A stretch of 38,277 nt of DNA from Clostridia bacterium (GTDB lineage Bacteria > Bacillota > Clostridia > UBA1212 > UBA1255). The notes under the pieces were generated by a model. That model saw only the letters and a list, made by a program, of their open reading frames with translations. It searched no databases and was not told the DNA's origin. The position numbers and the translations under genes are program-made. Positions 15,563-23,401 of the stretch are shown one piece after another; position 1 is the stretch's first letter; every line of letters starts with the position of its first letter. The stretch spans positions 1 to 38,277 of the forward strand of contig JAGBGO010000051.1 of the NCBI GenBank assembly GCA_017935905.1, read 5' to 3'.

Positions 15563-16462
15563 TTACAAACATCTTACTGCAACGTTCATATTCTGTAACG
15601 TATCCGCAAAACAATCGATTTGATCTTGTGTTGGAATCCATTCTATTTTACCATTATCCCGTCTTCCGAGCAAGGTGGATTTTCTGCCGCCGTACGCATG
15701 GTAAGGTAAAATATCCACACCTTGACAGTTCACAAGCCTCTGTACAAGTGCACCAATGTTGCTGTAATGACGTGTATCGGTATTCACGCCATTGATCAAG
15801 ATACACCGTAGTCTGGTTTTCGCGCCCAAGCGATCTGCATATTGCAAACGATCAAGAATCAGTTTATTGGATACACCGGTGTATTGTTTATGCCGCCCTG
15901 AGTTTGTATCTTTCACGTCCCAAAGGAAAAAGTCCACAAAAGGTACAATCCGTTCCAGGATTTTTAAATTAACGTATCCGCATGTTTCAACTGCCGTGGA
16001 AATTTCAGCCGACTTACAAAGACGAAGAAATTCCACGGTTCCTTCTTGGGCAAGTGGTTCACCACCGGACAACGTAACGCCCCCATCCCGGCCGTAGAAA
16101 GGCAAATCTCGCAACACAAGATCCCGCAATTCAGGAAGGGTGTAGCTGATCCCGGACATAAAGAGTGCTTGTGTTGGGCATAAAGCAGCACAAAGTCCGC
16201 ATTGCAAACAATGGTCCCTTTTTACGTAGTGTTCCGGTAAAAAGGAATGTACCTTTTGCGAACAATCGCCGCACTTTCCACACCCGATACAAAGTTTTTC
16301 GTCATAAAGCAGTTCAGATTGAGCCGATTGTGTTTCCGGATTATGACACCATGCGCAAGAAAGCGGACAACCTTTGAGAAAAACGGTAGTACGAATTCCG
16401 GGACCGTCATGCATACAAAAGCGTTGAATTTCCGTAACGTGCAGTTGCTTATCTGTGTTCAT
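15563..16462 (-). CDS. Glycyl-radical enzyme activating protein
   Basis: This radical-SAM enzyme should install the glycyl radical on the enzyme encoded just upstream. HDGPGIRTTVFLKGCPLSCAWC (about 18-39) carries the CxxxCxxC motif (Cys32, Cys36, Cys39). Two ferredoxin-like cluster motifs follow, CIGCGKCGDC (58-67) and CLQCGLCAALC (85-95). This insert is typical of activases for non-PFL glycyl-radical enzymes such as glycerol dehydratase or HPA decarboxylase. LSGGEPLAQ is at about 131-139. At 299 residues it is normal. It overlaps the end of the glycyl-radical enzyme gene by 14 bases, so the two are coupled. Confidence 0.95.
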   Translation of the reverse strand: MNTDKQLHVTEIQRFCMHDGPGIRTTVFLKGCPLSCAWCHNPETQSAQSELLYDEKLCIGCGKCGDCSQKVHSFLPEHYVKRDHCLQCGLCAALCPTQALFMSGISYTLPELRDLVLRDLPFYGRDGGVTLSGGEPLAQEGTVEFLRLCKSAEISTAVETCGYVNLKILERIVPFVDFFLWDVKDTNSGRHKQYTGVSNKLILDRLQYADRLGAKTRLRCILINGVNTDTRHYSNIGALVQRLVNCQGVDILPYHAYGGRKSTLLGRRDNGKIEWIPTQDQIDCFADTLQNMNVAVRCL

Positions 16463-18581
16463 TCTGCAAAATCACCATTTCCTGCCATTCTTTATTGAGG
16501 GTAACAAATCGTGCATTCCAACCGGAAACACGAACAGACAAATTTTGATAATTCTCCGGATGTTGTTGGGCTTCCCGTAAAATAGTAGTATCCACCACGT
16601 CCGGTTGCATAAAAAAGCCGCCCAGGGTAGCAAAGCCGCGAATCAATCCTACTATAACTTGAACACCATCCGATCCCGACACATTTCCCGGAAGTAGTTT
16701 AACATCCAATGCACTGCCTGAAGCCAGCTTCTTTAAATCAGCTTTGCAATACGAACGAATGATGGCGGTTGCACCTTCTCGGTCAGAATCCGGTGTTGGC
16801 GAACAATTGGCGGCCAGAATTTCTCCTTTCCGTCTTCCATGAGGGGACGCAAGTCGTTTAGATGTCCATTCTAACTGTCTTCCGAACGTACTAACGCCCC
16901 CTGGAAAATGGTAACCGTGTGTTTGCTCAAAAGAGCGACAAATATCTGCAAAGTCAGATAAAATCTGTGCTGCGATGCTGTCTACCGCATCACAATCATT
17001 GCCGTAAAAATCTAAACGATGAAGTACGTATTGTCGAAGAGTTTCTTCCCCTTCCCAGTTGTTTTTTAAAATACGCATATAATCTAAGAACGTACATCGC
17101 TGTTCATCAAACACAATTTTCTTAATCGCATATAAAGCATTGGCCACGTCTGCCAATCCGCCAATATGGGGAGAATGAACGTTATAAACGGGACCGCCTT
17201 CTAAATAAGAAAGACCTTGTTCCACACAGCCTTGTTCAAACAAAGATACAATTGTACAAGGCATTTGCGTTTTCCAAACCCAAGGTGCATCAGGATCCGT
17301 TTTATCTTCAAAATAACCCCGAAGTGCAGATGCAATCTCCCCTACACGGCACGTAATATCTTGTTTGAATTGCGCATACATGTCTTCATAAGTTTTATAT
17401 ATGATATTCCCTTCATATCCGCCCAGCGTTCGTTGTTGCAAGACTTGCAACGCATCAAAAGGAGAATAGATAAAATACGTTTTACCCGGAACCTGAACCT
17501 CCCAGCATCCATCATTTGCAAAACTGCGGGCCTCCTCTAAAGAATACCCATCTTCACACATTGCTTCAATCACAAGGTCTTCATTATAAACCGCGAGAAT
17601 GCCGCCGCCATACCGCATGACTTCTGCCACTCTGGTGAGTAAACGTTCATCCGTTGTACGGCTGACACGTACAGAAACAGGAAAATCACTTATGCCCAGT
17701 TCTTCAATAATATCCAAGACTAAATAGGTAACTTCATTGGTAACGGTCTTTCCCTCTGCATCTATGCCTCCAAGCACAATATTCTGATAATGTTGAGCAT
17801 CACCACTGCCTATAAACTGTCCGTTGATCCATTCACAACCTTTAATAAAGAAATGTGCTAAGATTTCCCGAGCTTCCGAAAGGGTTAGTGTACCCTGCTC
17901 TAAGTCACGCTTTAAATAAGGGCCTAACAATTGATCGATTCTGCCAATTCCGGGCCAATTGCCGCATAAACGAATGAATGCGAAGGTAAACCAAATACTT
18001 TGCACCGCTTCGTAGAAAGTTCGGGCGGGTTTGAAGGGTACCTGTAAGAGGTTTTGATAATTATCTTTCCATTTTTCTTCCGTGGAAAGCGCCTGTAAAT
18101 ATCGCCCATGCCAAAGAGAGAAGGCTTCTATACACGCATGGCAACTGCGCAAAAACCTTTCACGAGATGTGTTTTTATGTCGTTCCAACGAAGCAAGTAC
18201 ATCATCTCGTATGCCAAAAACACCGCGTTTGAGTACAGTTTCAAAATCTACTGTAAGATGACTAATGCTGCCAAACACCGGCTTGCCGCCATACGTTGCA
18301 GGAACTAAATGATGAATACTGTTGCCAAGCGTTGCACTGCCGCTGATCCGCTCACCTGCACAAATTCGAATCGGCGCTTGCATCGCAATGTATTGAATAC
18401 AACAATCATACTTCTCTATTGGAGACAAATTTTCAAAGCGATCAATAGAATCTAACGAGACGGAAGAAACGCGCAACGTATCTAAACCGTATTTACGATT
18501 CAAAGAATCATACGCAAACCCTCGAGTAGTTTCACACAAACGAACGGGACGTACTAAATTGTTTTGTGTATAGAATTCCAT
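16449..18581 (-). CDS. Glycyl-radical enzyme of unknown substrate (GCWE active-site motif)
   Basis: The C-terminus has the glycyl-radical loop RVSGWNARFV with radical Gly687. The active-site Cys is Cys359 in GCWEVQVPGK, with Glu361 as the possible base. This Cys-x-Glu arrangement fits the dehydratase and decarboxylase side of the superfamily. It excludes pyruvate formate-lyase, which has adjacent cysteines. At 710 residues the enzyme is shorter than the usual 780-850. A further GCVEQG is at 451-456, followed by GGPVYN. The substrate is not evident, and I recognise none of the characterised subtypes. The ATG at 18581 has AGAGGTG upstream; longer frames lack a site. Its own activase and a lipoprotein gene follow, and an AraC gene diverges from it. 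Confidence 0.9.
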   Translation of the reverse strand: MEFYTQNNLVRPVRLCETTRGFAYDSLNRKYGLDTLRVSSVSLDSIDRFENLSPIEKYDCCIQYIAMQAPIRICAGERISGSATLGNSIHHLVPATYGGKPVFGSISHLTVDFETVLKRGVFGIRDDVLASLERHKNTSRERFLRSCHACIEAFSLWHGRYLQALSTEEKWKDNYQNLLQVPFKPARTFYEAVQSIWFTFAFIRLCGNWPGIGRIDQLLGPYLKRDLEQGTLTLSEAREILAHFFIKGCEWINGQFIGSGDAQHYQNIVLGGIDAEGKTVTNEVTYLVLDIIEELGISDFPVSVRVSRTTDERLLTRVAEVMRYGGGILAVYNEDLVIEAMCEDGYSLEEARSFANDGCWEVQVPGKTYFIYSPFDALQVLQQRTLGGYEGNIIYKTYEDMYAQFKQDITCRVGEIASALRGYFEDKTDPDAPWVWKTQMPCTIVSLFEQGCVEQGLSYLEGGPVYNVHSPHIGGLADVANALYAIKKIVFDEQRCTFLDYMRILKNNWEGEETLRQYVLHRLDFYGNDCDAVDSIAAQILSDFADICRSFEQTHGYHFPGGVSTFGRQLEWTSKRLASPHGRRKGEILAANCSPTPDSDREGATAIIRSYCKADLKKLASGSALDVKLLPGNVSGSDGVQVIVGLIRGFATLGGFFMQPDVVDTTILREAQQHPENYQNLSVRVSGWNARFVTLNKEWQEMVILQNEHR

Positions 18582-18602
18582 AGGACACCTCTCTTTAATC
18601 CG

Positions 18603-18631
18603 ATTATATATGTACATTAATAGAATGTACA
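18603..18631 (-). promoter_or_regulatory. Promoter of the glycyl-radical enzyme operon with overlapping operator
   Basis: On the minus strand TGTACA (18626-18631) and TATAAT (18603-18608) are 17 bases apart. A perfect inverted repeat, TGTACATT-AATAG-AATGTACA (18611-18631), covers the spacer and the -35 box. It is a good candidate site for the divergent AraC protein. Confidence 0.65.
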
Positions 18632-18660
18632 TTGACATTTCCTTCAAAAATATGTACAAT
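18632..18660 (+). promoter_or_regulatory. Promoter of the araC-type gene
   Basis: TTGACA (18632-18637) and TACAAT (18655-18660) are separated by exactly 17 bases. The -35 box directly abuts that of the divergent operon. A third half-site, TGTACAAT (18653-18660), overlaps the -10 box, which suggests autoregulation. Transcription should begin near 18667, only about 13 bases before the GTG start. Confidence 0.7.
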
Positions 18661-18679
18661 CCTACAGAGGTGCAGGCAA

Positions 18680-19471
18680 GTGACAGCAAAGAAGTCCTTT
18701 ATAAGATATTTTCTTACGGACGGTTTCAAGGTATCCAATACGGAGGGTGTGAAACACGTGAAGATTCTCCCCTATCTATCCATTGTACAAGCGGTGGAAG
18801 GGTCTTACGAAATCGCCATTGGAAACCATCCTCTTGAAAGCACGGGAGAAGGGGGATTTTTCATTGCGCCCTCTGATATGCAGCAAACCATCATCCACCA
18901 TGATAACCCAAAAAACAACCAAATGCGTGCGCGGTGGTTATTTGTAGACGTAGAAGTCAATAACGCATACGCGTTAGACACACTATATCATTTTCCCACG
19001 GTACTTCCGAAAACCGCTCAGGAGGAAATGAATGAATTATTTAACGTTCTTTTCTCCGCTAAAGATATATGGGCACAGTACAGTGTAATTTACAGTATTC
19101 TTCATTTGCTTTTGGCCCATTCCACACCCAAACAGCGCCACATTCCACCAACCATGCAAACCATTTTGGATTATATAATCACAAACTATACGAGACCGAT
19201 TTGTATTCAAGATTTAGCACAACTTGTCCATATGTCAGAATCCAATTTACATATTACGTTTAAGAAACACTTTGGATTGTCTCCCATTGCCTATTTGAAT
19301 CATTTTCGCCTGTCCTTAGCCGCAGAACAACTGCGACAGACCCAACGTCCCATTGGACAAATTGCCGATTCTGTGGGTATTCAGGATCCGTTATATTTCT
19401 GCAAGCTATTTAAGAAAAATTTCGGTTTTTCTCCTAAGGCCTATCGATTGCAACATCAAAATTCAGATTGA
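18680..19471 (+). CDS. AraC-family transcriptional regulator
   Basis: The 263-residue protein has an N-terminal AraC-type cupin sensing domain (about 10-130) and two C-terminal helix-turn-helix motifs: IQDLAQLVHMSESNLHITFK (176-195), and IGQIADSVGIQDPLYFCKLF (225-244) with FGFSPKAYR following. The GTG at 18680 is chosen because AGAGGTG lies seven bases upstream. The frame extends to a TTG at 18632, but that TTG is the -35 box of the gene's own promoter. It probably controls the divergent glycyl-radical operon in response to a small molecule, perhaps the enzyme's substrate; this is inferred from gene position only. Confidence 0.92.
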   Translation: MTAKKSFIRYFLTDGFKVSNTEGVKHVKILPYLSIVQAVEGSYEIAIGNHPLESTGEGGFFIAPSDMQQTIIHHDNPKNNQMRARWLFVDVEVNNAYALDTLYHFPTVLPKTAQEEMNELFNVLFSAKDIWAQYSVIYSILHLLLAHSTPKQRHIPPTMQTILDYIITNYTRPICIQDLAQLVHMSESNLHITFKKHFGLSPIAYLNHFRLSLAAEQLRQTQRPIGQIADSVGIQDPLYFCKLFKKNFGFSPKAYRLQHQNSD

Positions 19472-19483
19472 AAGGTGACATTT

Positions 19484-20053
19484 ATGGACTATCCTTTAAA
19501 CGCTTTGGGTCTTTCCCACCAATTTATGGCAAGCCACATTCAAAAAGGGGCTCTTTGCATCGACGGAACCGCCGGACGAGGACGGGACACCCTGTTTCTA
19601 TGTAATTTAGTGGGGCCTTCCGGAAAGGTCCACGCTTTTGATATACAAGAAGAGGCCGTTGCCAGCACCAAAAGCCTGTTAGAACAACACAACGTTACGT
19701 GGGCAGACGTGCATCTGGAGAACCATTGTCATATCGACCGGCATTTTACCCCTGACACGGTGGACGCCATTATGTTTAACTTTGGCTGGCTTCCGGGCGG
19801 CAATCATCACGTATTCTCCCACGGCGAAACTTCCGTTAAAGCCATCGAAAAAGGACTCGCTTTATTAAAGCCCGGCGGCGTAATGAGCTTATGTATCTAT
19901 TACGGACGGGAATCCGGTTACGAAGAACGGGATACGCTGCTTGCCTATTTGGAAACCATCGATCAAAAGCGTTTCTCCGTACTGCTGGGAAATTTCATCA
20001 ACCGTACCAATGAACCGCCTATGGTGGTATTTATTTTTAAAGATCGAATTTAG
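19484..20053 (+). CDS. mnmM: MnmM-type tRNA methyltransferase (YtqB family)
   Basis: MnmM of Bacillus (YtqB) methylates nm5s2U to mnm5s2U at the tRNA wobble position. The 189-residue protein has the SAM-binding block CIDGTAGRGRDTLFL (25-39), the acidic strand end AFDIQ (51-55), and the diagnostic FNFGWLPGGNH (98-108), close to the family FNLGYLPGG motif. The start at 19484 has AAAGGTG upstream; an in-frame GTG at 19475 is less likely. It lies 12 bases after the AraC gene and may be read through from it. Its stop overlaps the convergent malQ stop by four bases. Confidence 0.9.
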   Translation: MDYPLNALGLSHQFMASHIQKGALCIDGTAGRGRDTLFLCNLVGPSGKVHAFDIQEEAVASTKSLLEQHNVTWADVHLENHCHIDRHFTPDTVDAIMFNFGWLPGGNHHVFSHGETSVKAIEKGLALLKPGGVMSLCIYYGRESGYEERDTLLAYLETIDQKRFSVLLGNFINRTNEPPMVVFIFKDRI

Positions 20054-21486
20054 CGTCTTCCGTAGATCCGATTCCACTCCCGGAATTTTGCCCAGTCTAC
20101 GGACCGTATTTGCCCTTCTGTTAAACGGTAAGCCCAGTTCCCTTTCGCGTCTCCCGGCGTGTTTAAACGGGTATCTCGGCCGTATAAAAGCAAATCCTGT
20201 ACCGGCAGGATCAAAACACCGGCGTGACTGGCAAACATTCCCCGAAGCACCGTGTCGTAACATCGGTTCCAATCCGCCCCCATATAACCGAAATAATTTA
20301 AGAATCTGGCTCTTTGCACCGGATCCATTTCCCATACAAAGCCAAGGAGCGTATTGTTATCGTGAGTGCCGGTATAGGCGATGCAATTATTGGGGTAACA
20401 ATGGGGCATGTGTATCGATTCCATATCGTTTAAGAAACCAAACTGCAAAACCCGCATACCGGGAAGACCGCTGTCCGCCACAAGTTTGCGCACTTCCGGG
20501 GTAATATCCCCCAAATCCTCCGCAATCAGCAGACAATCCGGGCATTCCGCCTGTAAAATGCGAATTAAGTCCAATCCCGGTCCCGGGTTCCAATGACCGT
20601 TTTTGGCGGTAGTTTCATAGGCCGGCACACTGTAATAAGACTCTAATCCTCTAAAATGGTCGATGCGAATGCCGTCAAACATCTCCGCCATAAAGCGAAT
20701 GCGGTTCTTCCACCAATCGTATCCGTTTTCCTTCATCCGATTCCAATCGTACAAAGGATTGCCCCAAAGCTGTCCGTCTTCGCAGAAATAATCCGGCGGA
20801 ACACCGGCAACCTCAACGGGTTGTAAGTTCTCATCCAGCAAAAATTGCTCCGGATCTGCCCACACGTCGCTGCTGTCAAATGCCACGTAGATAGGCAAAT
20901 CGCCGATAATCGCAATGCCCCGACTATGGGCATAAGCACGGATTTCTTGCCATTGCACGTGGAATATGTACTGCATGAATTGCCACTGCCATAGCGTCTC
21001 CGGATCCGGTTCTTGCTCTGTCCATTCCGTCCACACTTTATCTTGATTGGCTTTCCGAAGGGCCATAAATAAGCAAAAACGGGCAACAGAAGGATGTTGT
21101 TGTAAAAAGGCTTCTACGTGATCTTTTTGAGAATAGCGCATGGCTGCTTTAGAAAGCAACAGGATTCTTTCTGCGTGCAACCGTTCAAATTCACAAACGT
21201 AGGGTTGTTGTTGCCGTGCGGATTCCAGTTCTTCACCGGTTAACAAGCCTTGATGATATAAAGATTCCAAATCAATAAAGAAAGGATTGACGCTAAAGGT
21301 ACTGAAAGATTTATAGGGAGAGTTGTATTCATCCGGCAGGCAAAACGGAAGCACCTGCCAGTAACGAAAACCGTGGTCTGCCAGAAAATCAATCCATTCT
21401 TTTGCTTCTCGTCCCAAAGAACCTTCCGAATATTCGCCCCACAGGGATGAAATATGCATCAAGACACCGCTTGCACGCTTCAACAT
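20050..21486 (-). CDS. malQ: 4-alpha-glucanotransferase (GH77, amylomaltase)
   Basis: This enzyme transfers 1,4-glucan segments between maltodextrins, or to glucose, in glycogen and maltose metabolism. The GH77 catalytic residues are visible: Asp276 in GIRIDHFRG (nucleophile), Glu323 in LLIAEDLGD (acid/base) and Asp376 in YTGTHDNNT. The N-terminal RASGVLMHISSLW is typical. At 478 residues it is the compact form, lacking the N-terminal extension of E. coli MalQ. ATG 21486 has AAGGGAAG upstream. It lies four bases after the metallophosphoesterase-like gene, in the same operon. No other glycogen gene is in the window. Confidence 0.95.
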   Translation of the reverse strand: MLKRASGVLMHISSLWGEYSEGSLGREAKEWIDFLADHGFRYWQVLPFCLPDEYNSPYKSFSTFSVNPFFIDLESLYHQGLLTGEELESARQQQPYVCEFERLHAERILLLSKAAMRYSQKDHVEAFLQQHPSVARFCLFMALRKANQDKVWTEWTEQEPDPETLWQWQFMQYIFHVQWQEIRAYAHSRGIAIIGDLPIYVAFDSSDVWADPEQFLLDENLQPVEVAGVPPDYFCEDGQLWGNPLYDWNRMKENGYDWWKNRIRFMAEMFDGIRIDHFRGLESYYSVPAYETTAKNGHWNPGPGLDLIRILQAECPDCLLIAEDLGDITPEVRKLVADSGLPGMRVLQFGFLNDMESIHMPHCYPNNCIAYTGTHDNNTLLGFVWEMDPVQRARFLNYFGYMGADWNRCYDTVLRGMFASHAGVLILPVQDLLLYGRDTRLNTPGDAKGNWAYRLTEGQIRSVDWAKFREWNRIYGRR

Positions 21487-21490
21487 TTTG

Positions 21491-22489
21491 TTACGACTTC
21501 CCTTCCGTACTCTGTAATTCAATCAAAACGATTTCCGGTGTATTAAAAGTCCGAAAGCCGCCGGACGTTCCTAAACCGGAAGAAATATAGTTGTAACGCC
21601 CCTGAGACTGATGAAGTCCGTAGGCGTAATTTTCCTGAGGAAACAAGCCATATCCGTCTAAATAAAGAGCACCGAGCATCGGCAGGCGATATTGTCCACC
21701 CAACGTATGTCCGGAAATGGACAGATCGTAATCAACTTCTTTAAAACTATACTGATTGATTTCTTCTAACCGCTTGTTCACGTCGTAATCAATGGGTTTG
21801 TGGGTAACACAGATCGAAAAGTCTTTCTCCGTATCAAATTCATATTTATCAAATAGCTTCTCCTGATACGTAATACCCGTAAGAAAAATCCGGGCGTCTC
21901 CCCGTTTGATTTCTTGAATGGGGTAAACGAACGTGGCACCTAATTCTTTCATGGCCGCTGCAACTTTGTTCCCGCTTTGTGGCATAATACAACAATTCCA
22001 ATTGGCCGGTCGTTTTTTGTCCGTCTTTGGAATATCGTCATTCTCCCCTAAAATGTAATAAACCGGCGCATCCATATTGTCTAAGCTGATGAGAAGCTCC
22101 CGTACCGCTTTGAAATCTTTCATAGATTTAGAGGCAGATAAATAATCTCCGGTCAGTAAGATAATATCGTATTCTAAACCGTTCACAGCGTCAATTAACC
22201 GTTGATTGTCTCTTCCGAATTCATCTCCGTGAAAGTCGGATATTTGCAGAATTCTAAAACCGTCAAACGCGGCAGGAATTTGTTCGTGCTGAACGGTTAC
22301 GTGCCGAACGACAATACGGTGATTATCCACAATTAAGGCAATCAAAGAAATCAGCAAAAAGAAACCAAGAACCCCCAACACGTACCACTTAATTCTTGCC
22401 TTACTGGTGGTATTGAGCCGGGCATTCTCTACAGAAGACGGACGCCTTCTTTTGTATTTATTTCGGTCTCCTTTACTTAATTTCAGCAT
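21491..22489 (-). CDS. Membrane-anchored metallophosphoesterase-like protein with altered motifs
   Basis: The N-terminus is basic, with one membrane helix at about 34-54. A calcineurin-like domain follows, similar to YkuE-type proteins and probably outside the membrane. Metal-site residues kept are Asp85 and His87 (ISDFHGD), Asp115 (LTGDYL), His230 and His261. Two hallmark motifs are changed: the usual GNHD reads GEND (148-151), and GHTH reads GHTL (260-263). The protein may be catalytically altered or a non-enzymatic homologue. The 332-residue ATG start has GGAG about 12 bases upstream. It leads a two-gene operon with malQ from its own promoter. Confidence 0.85.
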   Translation of the reverse strand: MLKLSKGDRNKYKRRRPSSVENARLNTTSKARIKWYVLGVLGFFLLISLIALIVDNHRIVVRHVTVQHEQIPAAFDGFRILQISDFHGDEFGRDNQRLIDAVNGLEYDIILLTGDYLSASKSMKDFKAVRELLISLDNMDAPVYYILGENDDIPKTDKKRPANWNCCIMPQSGNKVAAAMKELGATFVYPIQEIKRGDARIFLTGITYQEKLFDKYEFDTEKDFSICVTHKPIDYDVNKRLEEINQYSFKEVDYDLSISGHTLGGQYRLPMLGALYLDGYGLFPQENYAYGLHQSQGRYNYISSGLGTSGGFRTFNTPEIVLIELQSTEGKS

Positions 22490-22527
22490 ATTCGCACATA
22501 ACTCCGTTATTAAAATGCATTTTTAAC

Positions 22528-22556
22528 ATTATAACAAAAAAATATGCTACTGCCAA
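22528..22556 (-). promoter_or_regulatory. Promoter of the metallophosphoesterase-malQ operon
   Basis: TTGGCA (minus strand, 22551-22556) and TATAAT (22528-22533) are 17 bases apart. The -35 box lies only three bases from that of the divergent coaX promoter. Confidence 0.75.
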
Positions 22557-22559
22557 CTG

Positions 22560-22588
22560 TTGAGAAGATTATTTTGTTCTGTTATAAT
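22560..22588 (+). promoter_or_regulatory. Promoter of coaX
   Basis: TTGAGA (22560-22565) and TATAAT (22583-22588) are separated by 17 bases. The AGGAGG ribosome site of coaX begins about 25 bases further on. Confidence 0.75.
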
Positions 22589-22624
22589 GAAAGACGTAAT
22601 TGTTCTACTTTAGGAGGTTCCTTT

Positions 22625-23401
22625 ATGGTTCTTACAATCGATATCGGCAATACAAATATCGTTTTAGGCGTTTTTGAAGATGACCAACTTCGTTTTATTT
22701 CCCGTTTGTCCACGTCGGAAGGCATGCAAACAGCGGACGAATTGGCGATTAAGATCAAAGCCATTTTTGAAATACGCCGGATTGATTGTGAGAAAATCAG
22801 CGGAAGCATTCTTTCTTCCGTTGTCCCCGCTGCAAACGCCTCTATTTGCGATGCCATTGCGCTTTTGACCGGCAAGAAGCCGTTCGTGGTCGGTCCGGGC
22901 ATCAAGACTGGTTTGAATATTCGCATCGATAATCCCGCACAGCTTGGCAGTGACCTTTTGGTGGATTGTGTGGCGGCTTCTAATTTGTACGAAAAACCGG
23001 TGATTGTGGTAGACATGGGAACTGCAACCACTATGAGCGTTGTGGATGAGAACAACTGTATGCGCGGCGGCGTCATTTTACCCGGTGTCCGTACCTCATT
23101 AAACGCTTTGATCACCAAGACTGCACAACTGCCCCAAATCAGCATTTCCTCCCCTAAGAACACCATCGGTACCAACACCAACGACTGTATGCGTGCCGGC
23201 ATCGTATATGGAAACGCCTGTATGATCGACGGTTTAATTGAGCGTATGGAGGCTGAACTGGGCACGACTGCTTTTGTAGTCGCAACCGGCGGATTGTCGG
23301 AAGAAATCTGTAAACACACGAAAAAGAAAGTCCTTCACAACCCGAATCTCTTGTTGGAAGGACTTTATATACTGTACAAGAAGAACGAACTTCCCCTTTA
23401 A
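22625..23401 (+). CDS. coaX: Type III pantothenate kinase
   Basis: CoaX phosphorylates pantothenate, the first step of coenzyme A synthesis. The ASKHA-type phosphate loop TIDIGNTNIVLGVFE (4-18), the GSDLLVDCVAA block, the DMGTATTMSVVD block and ATGGLSEEI near the C-terminus are all typical. The protein is 258 residues. AGGAGG seven bases before ATG 22625 fixes the start, although the frame is open 27 codons upstream. It converges with a probable pantothenate transporter gene, and the stop codons overlap within TTAA. Confidence 0.97.
   Translation: MVLTIDIGNTNIVLGVFEDDQLRFISRLSTSEGMQTADELAIKIKAIFEIRRIDCEKISGSILSSVVPAANASICDAIALLTGKKPFVVGPGIKTGLNIRIDNPAQLGSDLLVDCVAASNLYEKPVIVVDMGTATTMSVVDENNCMRGGVILPGVRTSLNALITKTAQLPQISISSPKNTIGTNTNDCMRAGIVYGNACMIDGLIERMEAELGTTAFVVATGGLSEEICKHTKKKVLHNPNLLLEGLYILYKKNELPL

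Noticed and set aside
16449..18581. Pyruvate formate-lyase
   Set aside because: It lacks the adjacent active-site cysteines of PFL and has Cys-x-Glu (GCWE). Its activase also carries the extra ferredoxin-like insert not found in the PFL activase.
18582..18680. CRISPR-like or phage operator array formed by TGTACAT repeats
   Set aside because: There are only three half-sites with irregular spacing inside a promoter region. Regulator binding sites are the simpler reading.
22582..23319. Minus-strand open frame of 245 codons opposite coaX
   Set aside because: It lies wholly over coaX, which has all family motifs and an AGGAGG start. The antisense product has no recognisable features.
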